From Pricia antarctica (GTDB lineage: Bacteria; Bacteroidota; Bacteroidia; Flavobacteriales; Flavobacteriaceae), in the NCBI GenBank assembly GCA_011050085.1, contig DRGL01000023.1, positions 124,001 to 188,000 of the forward strand: DNA of 64,000 nt, in the 5' to 3' direction. The position numbers were made by a program, and so were the translations under genes. The notes under the pieces are model-generated. The model was given only the letters and a program-made list of their open reading frames with translations. It made no database searches and had not been told where the DNA came from. Positions 8,298 through 15,338 of the stretch are shown piece after piece. The stretch's first letter is position 1, and every line of letters begins with the position of its first letter.

Positions 8298-9659
8298 ATG
8301 TTGGAGGCAAAAATATTAGTAATAGATGATAGTAAGAGCGTTCTGAGCGCTTTGGAAATATTATTACAGTTTGAATATAAAACAGTTAAGAGTATTTCAA
8401 ATCCGAATCAGATATCTTCTTTCCCAGAATTAAATTCATACGACATCGTTATGCTAGACATGAATTTTTCGGCTGGTGTAAATGCGGGTAATGAGGGATT
8501 GTTCTGGCTGAAGGAAATTCGAAAAAAGGCACCCCATATTTCTGTTATCATGATGACTGCTTATGGTGCCATTGACCTTGCCGTTAAAGCCCTAAAAATT
8601 GGCGCAGTAGATTTCGTACTGAAACCATGGAACAATGACAAACTCTTGGCTACGGTAAAATCAGCATACGAATTGCGCAAATCGCAACAAGAAGTTACCC
8701 AACTGAAGGTAAAGGAGAACAATCTAAAGCAGGTCATTAATCAGAATACCAGTCAAATTATAGGAAATTCTAAAGCGCTTACCGCTGTTTTGAACCTGAC
8801 AGCCAAAGTTGCCAAAACGGAAGTCAATGTATTGGTAACCGGAGAGAACGGTACCGGAAAAGAGCTTATCGCCCGGGAACTTCACAAACTATCGGGTCGA
8901 AGCAACGAGGTCTTTATTTCCGTTGATATGGGTTCTATCTCCGAAAATCTCTTCGAAAGTGAACTTTTCGGTCATACCAAAGGCTCTTTTACGGATGCTA
9001 AGGAAGATCGCGCGGGTAAATTTGAAGCGGCGAACAGCGGTACCTTATTTTTAGATGAAATAGGTAATCTTTCGCTTCAGGCGCAAGCTAAACTACTATC
9101 GGCCATACAGAACAAAACCATTGTACGTGTTGGGTCGAACAAACCGATATCCGTAAATATCCGATTGATATGTGCTACCAATGAGAATCTTGATAAGATG
9201 GTAGAAGACGGACTTTTTAGGGAAGACTTGCTCTACCGCATCAATACCATCCGCATTGAAGTGCCGCCGCTTCGGGAGAGAGAAGGCGATATTCTTGTTT
9301 TAGCCGATTTTTATCTCAAAAAATTTACTTCAAAATATGCCAAGCAAGGATTGCGCATTATCCAAGCCGCCCAAGATAAATTACTGTCGTATTCTTGGCC
9401 AGGAAATATTCGCGAACTTTTGCATACGTTGGAACGGGCGGTAATTCTTTCGGAAGGAAATATCCTAAATTCAGAAGATTTTCTGTTGGAAGCAAAGTCG
9501 AGTGCATCTGCACCTACCGGACCGAAAACTTTGGAAGAAATGGAACTTTTGATGATTACTAAGGCCTTAGGTCAAAATGATGGCAACTATAGTGCCGCCG
9601 CTGAACAGTTGGGAATTTCTAGACAAACACTGTACAATAAATTGAAAAAGAAAAAGTAA
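8298..9659 (+). CDS. Sigma-54-dependent response regulator, NtrC family
   Basis: The 453-residue protein has a receiver domain (acidic pair D10/D11, phosphoacceptor D54 in MLDMN, then a short glycine-rich insertion before the next helix). An AAA+ activator domain follows at about 150-380, and a C-terminal Fis-type helix-turn-helix closes the protein (AAEQLGISRQTLYNKLKKK). In the AAA+ domain Walker A is GENGTGKE, the sigma-54 contact loop reads GSFTDA in place of the usual GAFTGA, and the DEIGN Walker B and arginine-finger regions are present. It should activate sigma-54 promoters after phosphorylation by the kinase encoded at 10146. Its own upstream region holds the inverted repeat and faces the efflux operon, its most likely target. 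Confidence 0.94.
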   Translation: MLEAKILVIDDSKSVLSALEILLQFEYKTVKSISNPNQISSFPELNSYDIVMLDMNFSAGVNAGNEGLFWLKEIRKKAPHISVIMMTAYGAIDLAVKALKIGAVDFVLKPWNNDKLLATVKSAYELRKSQQEVTQLKVKENNLKQVINQNTSQIIGNSKALTAVLNLTAKVAKTEVNVLVTGENGTGKELIARELHKLSGRSNEVFISVDMGSISENLFESELFGHTKGSFTDAKEDRAGKFEAANSGTLFLDEIGNLSLQAQAKLLSAIQNKTIVRVGSNKPISVNIRLICATNENLDKMVEDGLFREDLLYRINTIRIEVPPLREREGDILVLADFYLKKFTSKYAKQGLRIIQAAQDKLLSYSWPGNIRELLHTLERAVILSEGNILNSEDFLLEAKSSASAPTGPKTLEEMELLMITKALGQNDGNYSAAAEQLGISRQTLYNKLKKKK

Positions 9660-9713
9660 TCTGTATTCATTCATTAGGGCTCTATCGGTAGCTCTCAACA
9701 AGATTAAAAGCCC

Positions 9714-10049
9714 ATGAAATTTAAACATATCTATCTCTTGTTATCAATTTTAGGCATTTGTTATACCTGGTATTATAATATTCAATGGTTTCAAACGGTA
9801 GAAGACCCTACATTTTCAAATTTTTTGAACGATGCACAGGCTAATTTTGCCGGTAAATCTATCGGAGCCGATTTGTCGGTAGTGGTACTGACTTTTTTCG
9901 TATTTATGGTTTCGGAAAGCCTCAAACTCAAAACCAAATATTGGTGGGTTCTAATTCCCCTGACTTTTTTGGTCGCTATTGCATTTACATTGCCTTTGTT
10001 TTTATATATGAGGGCAAACCGACTGGAGCAAAATAATGTCTTTCAATGA
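9714..10049 (+). CDS. DUF2834 small membrane protein
   Basis: The 111-residue protein has three hydrophobic segments (about 4-22, 48-66 and 75-96), with the conserved start KHIYLLLSILGICYTWYYN and an FxxF-rich loop typical of DUF2834. It lies between the response regulator gene (55 bases downstream of it) and the kinase gene on the same strand. It could therefore be a sensing or accessory partner of this two-component system, but that is only positional evidence. No enzymatic motif is present. Confidence 0.78.
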   Translation: MKFKHIYLLLSILGICYTWYYNIQWFQTVEDPTFSNFLNDAQANFAGKSIGADLSVVVLTFFVFMVSESLKLKTKYWWVLIPLTFLVAIAFTLPLFLYMRANRLEQNNVFQ

Positions 10050-10145
10050 ATTTTTTTCGAGAATTAATAAACCCTAAGTTGTTAAACTTAAAACTTTCAA
10101 CCTAAAATTAAAGTTTAAAAATGAGGTTTGTATTTGATTATCCAA

Positions 10146-11513
10146 ATGGTAAGTAGACATATATATTGGCAATTGATATTTCGGATACTACTCATCTCAG
10201 CCGCCGGCATGGGTACCGGTTTTTTCTTTTTTGACCGTCAATTCTTGATGGCCGCGCTTGTCTTTGGTTTCCTCATCATGCAAACCGTTTTTTTGATAAG
10301 ATACGTTAATCAGACTAACCGCAAAATCGCCTACTTCTTCGACGCTATCAAGAATGAGGATTTCACGTTACGGTTTCCAGAAAAATTGAGCGTAAAGTCT
10401 TTGGAAGAATTGAACCATAGCCTGAACATGCTGAATGCCATGATTCAAGATATCCACCTTAAAAAGCAGGCTCAAGAGCAATATTATCAAGAAATATTAA
10501 AACAGGCGGATATCGGAATTCTAACCATCAATCCAAAAGGACATATTCTTTACACCAACCCGACCGTGGAGAGGCTCTTTAATTACCGACCGCTGAACCA
10601 CATTAAACAGCTAAATCAAGTCGACAAAAAATTATATAGGCTATTCGAAAACCTTCAACCTTTCGAAAGCAAGACTTTTAAATTGACCAATGAACGCGAA
10701 AAGATTCAGCTGTCACTGAAGTCCACGAGCATCAACCTTGAAAAACAAACCCTATTGCTTGTCGTGGTACAGGATATTCGCAGGGAACTCGACGAAAAAG
10801 AGACCGATTCTTACGTGAAACTAATTCGAGTGCTGACCCATGAAATTATGAATACCATTACCCCGATCACCTCGATTTCAGAATCTGTTTTAAAATACTT
10901 CAAAAGAAACGGGGAATTAGTTACTACTGACGAATTTGTAGAAAATCACATGAAAAGCACCGTAAAGGGGCTGGAAGTTATTAAAGAACAAGGCAACGAC
11001 TTGATGGGTTTCGTGCAATCGTACCGTACCTTCTTAAGTATACCCGAACCCGATAAATCGCTTATTTCCGCAAAAAAGTTACTGGAAAAAATAAAACTTT
11101 TATTGGGCGAGCATAGTGTTGAAGAACGAATTAAAATTGAAGTTATCGTCGACCCAGAAGAACTCGAACTCTTTGTCGATGAAAAACAGATTACCCAAGT
11201 GCTTTTGAACCTGGGAAAGAACGCCCAACAATCTTTATGCAACTATGAAAATGCTATTTCTGATAATCATGTTGGGCTGATTAAATTTTTAGCGGGATAC
11301 GATACCAAGAATAAAAAAATTGTAAGGGTGTGGGACAATGGCCCCGGTATTTCTTCGGAAAATCTAGAAGAAATATTTGTACCCTTTTTTACCACAAAAA
11401 ATTCGGGTACCGGTATTGGCCTTAGCCTATCGAAACAGATTATGCGATTGCATGGCGGAAGTATCGAGGCCGCTTCCAAAGAAAATACTGTTTTTACGTT
11501 GACCTTTGATTGA
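10146..11513 (+). CDS. Sensor histidine kinase, NtrB-like, with PAS domain
   Basis: I place the start at the ATG at 10146, giving about 455 residues; an in-frame TTG at 10128 would add six. Two transmembrane helices occupy the first 55 residues, with almost no periplasmic part. A PAS domain follows (ILTINPKGHILYTNPTVERLF, about 120-190), then a dimerisation helix with the phosphorylatable histidine in LTHEIMNTITPI. The HATPase domain has its N box at NLGKNAQQSL, G1 at WDNGPGI and G2 at GTGIGLSLS. The small periplasmic area suggests it senses membrane or cytoplasmic signals, as envelope-stress kinases do. It is the likely partner of the sigma-54 regulator two genes upstream. Confidence 0.9.
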   Translation: MVSRHIYWQLIFRILLISAAGMGTGFFFFDRQFLMAALVFGFLIMQTVFLIRYVNQTNRKIAYFFDAIKNEDFTLRFPEKLSVKSLEELNHSLNMLNAMIQDIHLKKQAQEQYYQEILKQADIGILTINPKGHILYTNPTVERLFNYRPLNHIKQLNQVDKKLYRLFENLQPFESKTFKLTNEREKIQLSLKSTSINLEKQTLLLVVVQDIRRELDEKETDSYVKLIRVLTHEIMNTITPITSISESVLKYFKRNGELVTTDEFVENHMKSTVKGLEVIKEQGNDLMGFVQSYRTFLSIPEPDKSLISAKKLLEKIKLLLGEHSVEERIKIEVIVDPEELELFVDEKQITQVLLNLGKNAQQSLCNYENAISDNHVGLIKFLAGYDTKNKKIVRVWDNGPGISSENLEEIFVPFFTTKNSGTGIGLSLSKQIMRLHGGSIEAASKENTVFTLTFD

Positions 11514-11541
11514 CCTAATAAAATAATATCTTTTAAAAGGC

Positions 11542-11880
11542 CTAATTCTCAAGTTCTCTAAAGGGATCCCAAAAATAATTTTCAAAATTTACAACCTGAT
11601 TATCGACCACTTTAATACCCTCGTTCTCCAAAAGTTGTTGCATCAGGTTTGTACCATCAAAATGGTGCTTCCCCGTCAACAAGCCAATTTTATTTACGAC
11701 CCGATGTGCTGGAATCTCAAGCCTATCTACCACACCATTCATGGCCCATCCGACCATTCTGGCACTGCGGGCTGCACCTAAATATTTGGCAATAGCGCCA
11801 TAAGACGTCACCCTACCTTCTGGAATTTGCCGCGCCACTTCATAAACTTTTTCGAAAAAATTTTTATTTTCCGGGTTCAT
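11542..11880 (-). CDS. Alkyltransferase-like protein (ATL), MGMT family without active cysteine
   Basis: The 112-residue protein matches the DNA-binding C-terminal domain of O6-alkylguanine-DNA alkyltransferase: the winged-helix start FFEKVYEVARQIPEGRVTSYG, the arginine-finger region ARSARMVGWAMN and the active-site loop. The loop reads IPAHRVV where active transferases have IPCHRVV. The acceptor cysteine is replaced by alanine, so it cannot remove alkyl groups itself. By homology to E. coli Atl and fission yeast Atl1 it should bind alkylated guanine and hand it to nucleotide excision repair. It has no operon partner here; the next upstream gene is 69 bases away. The substitution is seen directly; the role is inferred. 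Confidence 0.92.
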   Translation of the reverse strand: MNPENKNFFEKVYEVARQIPEGRVTSYGAIAKYLGAARSARMVGWAMNGVVDRLEIPAHRVVNKIGLLTGKHHFDGTNLMQQLLENEGIKVVDNQVVNFENYFWDPFRELEN

Positions 11881-11949
11881 TTTAAATATGGATTTAAGAG
11901 TGGCTCAAGATAGAATCGATTTATCGAAACAATTTTTCCTTTAGGGAAT

Positions 11950-12576
11950 TCAATAAAAAATCCGAAATAAAGTGATTACTAACAAAACGACCATCAACCC
12001 ACTCAAAATATAATTTGAATTTTTTGAAAAGCGATTGGTCTTATTCTCCAGTTTATTAAAATATATGGTATACATATAGAGTACGGAGAATGTACCAAGA
12101 CCGGCGGCTAAAATGAAAATAGTAATATCCCACACCTCAAATTTTATCCATCCTGAGGCATTCCACATAATGTTGAGGCCACTGTAGTAGGGAATGGTCA
12201 ATAGATTGACGGCAGCCAAACCAAGACCTTTAAAAAAGCTATTTTTTTTACTGACTCTTACCAGTTTCGGCTTTGGCACCCTTTTTCTTCGCGCGGCCCA
12301 AAAAAAATATATGGCAAAAAAGGCAAAAATTACCGTTGCAATCTTCAACAGTGCCGCAATTACATCGGGATTATTACTTAAAAATCTGGAAATATAGACG
12401 GCGACCGTCGCCTGCAGGATAATCATCGTAGACACCCCAATGCTGAAAATAATTCCGTTCGTCTTTCCTTTCTCTACGCTTACTTTTGCCGCGTTCATAT
12501 TTAACAGCCCCGGAGGTACTGTGGCCATGAAGGCCGCAGAAAATGTGGCGAAAAAGAGAATAAAAAGATGGTGCAT
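11950..12576 (-). CDS. LysE-family membrane exporter
   Basis: The 208-residue inner-membrane protein has about six hydrophobic segments and the LysE/RhtB N-terminal motif (FMATVPPGLLNMNAAK, a proline-glycine-rich helix break followed by a polar stretch). Family members export amino acids or other small metabolites. A positively charged loop with RRKRVPKPKLVRVSKK sits mid-protein. The gene begins five bases after trmB ends, so the two are almost certainly cotranscribed; this pairing says nothing clear about the substrate. Confidence 0.85.
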   Translation of the reverse strand: MHHLFILFFATFSAAFMATVPPGLLNMNAAKVSVEKGKTNGIIFSIGVSTMIILQATVAVYISRFLSNNPDVIAALLKIATVIFAFFAIYFFWAARRKRVPKPKLVRVSKKNSFFKGLGLAAVNLLTIPYYSGLNIMWNASGWIKFEVWDITIFILAAGLGTFSVLYMYTIYFNKLENKTNRFSKNSNYILSGLMVVLLVITLFRIFY

Positions 12577-12581
12577 GACAC

Positions 12582-13247
12582 TTAAATCTTAAACTGAATG
12601 TAGGTAATCGGCTTCCCTTTCTCAAGGTACTGCTTTTCATAGAAAGTCTGTATGTTCAAAACTTCTGTTGGGCTACCTTCATTTTTATAGACATCATGAT
12701 TGGCGTAGATAATCTCCAATCCCAAACCCTGCAATATTCCTAAGGTATACCCATGCATGAACTCGCTATCCGTTTTCAAATGCATCAATCCACCCGGATT
12801 TAGAATTCTTTTGTATCTATCCAAAAATTCTTGGTTGGTCATGCGGTGCTTCGTGCGCTTATACTTAATTTGAGGGTCGGGAAAGGTAATCCAGATTTCC
12901 GACACCTCATTTTCGGCAAAAAGCTCATCTATAAGTTCGATCTGAGTACGCAAAAAAGCAACATTATCAAGATTTTCTTCCAAGGCGGTCTTAGCGCCCC
13001 GCCATAAACGGGCGCCTTTAATATCAATACCTATAAAGTTTTTATGGGGATGATGTTGGGCAAGACCTATGGTATATTCACCCTTTCCGCATCCTAATTC
13101 AAGCACGATGGGATCGTCGTTTCCAAAATGCAATGCCCATTTTCCTTTGAGGGAAAAACCATTTTTTACGGCTTCCCTATCAGGTTGGATGACATTTTTG
13201 AACTGTTCGTTCTCTTTGAATCTTTTGAGTTTATTTTTACTTCCCAC
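12582..13247 (-). CDS. trmB: tRNA (guanine-46-N7-)-methyltransferase
   Basis: TrmB methylates G46 in the variable loop of many tRNAs using S-adenosylmethionine. The SAM-binding motif is LELGCGKGEYTIGLAQ, followed by FIGIDIKGARLWRGA and the catalytic/tRNA region ITFPDPQIKYKRTKHRM, all characteristic of the family. I choose the GTG at 13247, giving GSKNKLKRFKENEQF at the N-terminus as in related flavobacterial proteins; the frame stays open 22 codons further upstream but those residues do not resemble the family. It is followed after five bases by the LysE-type exporter gene. Confidence 0.93.
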   Translation of the reverse strand: MGSKNKLKRFKENEQFKNVIQPDREAVKNGFSLKGKWALHFGNDDPIVLELGCGKGEYTIGLAQHHPHKNFIGIDIKGARLWRGAKTALEENLDNVAFLRTQIELIDELFAENEVSEIWITFPDPQIKYKRTKHRMTNQEFLDRYKRILNPGGLMHLKTDSEFMHGYTLGILQGLGLEIIYANHDVYKNEGSPTEVLNIQTFYEKQYLEKGKPITYIQFKI

Positions 13248-13418
13248 TACATTCCATTGAAGATGTACATTCCATTTACTTAATGGATGGCAAAATAAAT
13301 AGCATCCATACAATTAGATAATCTGGCACCAAAAGTATCTACATAAGGCGAATGACCGAATGTGAAGTGCCAATTACCGACAAAGCTACTGAAATACTGC
13401 GGGAAGAAATAACTAATA

Positions 13419-14471
13419 TTAGGAAGCTATCTTGGTCTTTTCCAACGTAAACGAAAATTCTGATCCTACCCCAATTTCACTTTCAACGTAAATTTTTTCT
13501 TCATGGGCCTCTATAATGTGTTTTACAATGGCGAGGCCCAGACCAGACCCGCCCTCTTTTCGGCTGCCGCTTTGATCTACCCGATAAAAGCGTTCGAAAA
13601 TTCGGGGAATGTAGCGTCTCGGAATTCCTTCGCCGTTATCGGTAATTCTTACGATTACCTTATTTTTAATAAGGTTTTCGACACTGACCTCCGTAGTACC
13701 ATCGCGCCGACCATATTTGATGGAATTCACTAAAAGATTCGTAATAACCTGCTCTATTTTTTCTTTGTCGGCGAAAACTTGAATCGGTTGCGTGTAGTTC
13801 ATATCAAAGGTGAGCACGATATTCTTTTTTTCCGCTTTCATTTCCAACTGGTCGAAAATATTTTGTATCAGTTCTACGATATTAAAGTCTTCTTCCTCTA
13901 GATTGAGCTCGCCAACCTCAAGCTTGGTAATAAGATCGAGGTCTTTTACAATATAAATAAGCCTATCGACACCTTTACTGGCACGTTGCAGGTATTTTTT
14001 ACGAACGTTTTTGTCGTTCATGGCACCGTCTAATAGAGTTTCGATATAGCCTTGAACCGTAAAAAGCGGGGTCTTCAACTCATGTGATACGTTTCCCAAG
14101 AAATCTTTACGATATTCTTCACGCACCCTTAATGTATCGATTTCGACCTTTTTATCTTTGGCAAACTTTTCGATTTCCTCCGTAAGCGTACGCATATCTG
14201 TGGTTATCGGGTCTGAAGAAAGTGTAGATGACTCCAAAAGTGCCACATCATCATAGATTTGTTTAATTCTTTTGTAAATGAACTTTTCTATTCGGATTTG
14301 AAGGATGAGGAAAGAAATTAAAAAAAGGATGACGGTTGCCAATAAAAGAAGTGTACCATCGAATACGTGTGAAAAATACAGAAATATGCCTAATACGAAG
14401 GCGAAAATTAACGCTATCAGCAGCGATGAACGCAGTGCGAAACGATATGATCTTCGTAGCCTTGTGGCCAT
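13419..14471 (-). CDS. Sensor histidine kinase, PhoR-like
   Basis: The 350-residue kinase has two adjacent N-terminal membrane helices (about 14-35 and 40-58) joined by a very short loop, a linker, a dimerisation domain with the phosphorylation motif SHELKTPL (about 129-136) and an ATPase domain with N box NLLVNSIKYG, G1 DNGEGIP and G2 GGSGLGLAIV. The absence of a periplasmic sensor domain resembles PhoR of the phosphate system, which reads transporter status rather than a ligand. Its stop lies at the start of a 170-base gap. Its start overlaps the response-regulator stop by one base, so the pair is translationally coupled. PhoR identity is likely but not proven by this sequence alone. Confidence 0.9.
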   Translation of the reverse strand: MATRLRRSYRFALRSSLLIALIFAFVLGIFLYFSHVFDGTLLLLATVILFLISFLILQIRIEKFIYKRIKQIYDDVALLESSTLSSDPITTDMRTLTEEIEKFAKDKKVEIDTLRVREEYRKDFLGNVSHELKTPLFTVQGYIETLLDGAMNDKNVRKKYLQRASKGVDRLIYIVKDLDLITKLEVGELNLEEEDFNIVELIQNIFDQLEMKAEKKNIVLTFDMNYTQPIQVFADKEKIEQVITNLLVNSIKYGRRDGTTEVSVENLIKNKVIVRITDNGEGIPRRYIPRIFERFYRVDQSGSRKEGGSGLGLAIVKHIIEAHEEKIYVESEIGVGSEFSFTLEKTKIAS

Positions 14472-15157
14472 TATAGCACAAACTTATACCCGACCCCTTT
14501 TACCGTCTTGAAATGATCTTCCCCTATTTTTTCGCGCAGTTTTCGAATATGCACGTCTATGGTACGACCGCCCACTACAACCTCACTGCCCCAAACCCTA
14601 TCTAGTATCGTTTCCCGTTTGAACACTTTATTAGGTTTAGAGGTTAACAGGGCCAGTAGTTCAAATTCCTTTCTTGGTAAAATAAGCTCTTCACCTTGGT
14701 TCACAATCTTATATTCTTCCCGATTGATAATAATATCCCCGACTTTGGTAATATCATCTTGGGTTCCATCATCTTCTTTCAGTCTTCTAAGTAAGGCCTT
14801 TACTTTGCTGACCAAAACTTTTGGCCGTATGGGTTTGGTGATATAGTCATCGGCACCTGCGTCAAGGCCTGCTACTTGCGAATAGTCTTCGCCTCGAGCG
14901 GTTAGAAAGGTGATAATCGTATTTTCAAGACCCGATATCTTACGGATTTTCTCGCAAGCTTCCATACCGTCCATTTCGGGCATCATGACATCGAGAATAA
15001 TCAAATGAGGCTCCTTTTTCCTAGCTACGGCAACGCCTTCGAGTCCATTTTTTGCAGTAAATACTTGATAACCTTCAGAAGTCAGGTTATAGCCTACAAT
15101 TTCAAGAATATCTGGCTCATCGTCTACCAAAAGTATCTTGATGTCTTTCTTTTTCAT
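14471..15157 (-). CDS. OmpR/PhoB-type response regulator
   Basis: The 228-residue protein has a receiver domain (acidic pair in LLVDDEPD, phosphoacceptor aspartate in IILDVMMPEMDG, conserved T in FLTARGED, K in ITKPIRP) and a C-terminal winged-helix DNA-binding domain ending in TVKGVGYKFVL. It belongs to the OmpR/PhoB class, which binds direct repeats spaced one helical turn apart. It is cotranscribed with the kinase at 13419 and divergent from the TonB-dependent receptor gene at 15339. Three 11-bp-spaced repeats sit in the intergenic region, suggesting it controls that receptor, probably in response to phosphate limitation. Confidence 0.93.
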   Translation of the reverse strand: MKKKDIKILLVDDEPDILEIVGYNLTSEGYQVFTAKNGLEGVAVARKKEPHLIILDVMMPEMDGMEACEKIRKISGLENTIITFLTARGEDYSQVAGLDAGADDYITKPIRPKVLVSKVKALLRRLKEDDGTQDDITKVGDIIINREEYKIVNQGEELILPRKEFELLALLTSKPNKVFKRETILDRVWGSEVVVGGRTIDVHIRKLREKIGEDHFKTVKGVGYKFVL

Positions 15158-15270
15158 GGCGTTTTAGAATTGGTTAATCCGTCAAAAGTAAAGATAATAC
15201 ATCTAGGGTAAAGGGGCTTAACGTTGATTTAATGTCGTAACGTTAAGGTAACTGTATTGCAATATAGGTT

Positions 15271-15303
15271 TAACATGAGGGTAACATGGGTTTTACAACC
15301 CTA
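15271..15303 (+). promoter_or_regulatory. Candidate Pho-type operator: three 11-bp direct repeats
   Basis: The words TAACA at 15271, TAACA at 15282 and TTACA at 15293 recur at exactly 11 bases, the first two within TAACATGAGG and TAACATGGGT. One-turn direct repeats of T(T/A)ACA are the known architecture of PhoB and PhoP boxes. A weaker pair, TTAACG and TTAATG, also 11 bases apart, lies about 50 bases upstream. The site is between a PhoB-like regulator gene and the TonB receptor gene, 35 bases before the latter's ATG. Confidence 0.55.
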
Positions 15304-15338
15304 AGCGTTCTTTGCCGCAAATATTAGAACCCTGATTA

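Noticed and set aside
13352-13450. Short plus-strand frame starting MTECEVPITDKATEI and a minus-strand open frame in the same gap before trmB
   Set aside because: It runs into the kinase gene, has no family match I can recognise, and both strands are open there by chance; it is not reported as a gene.
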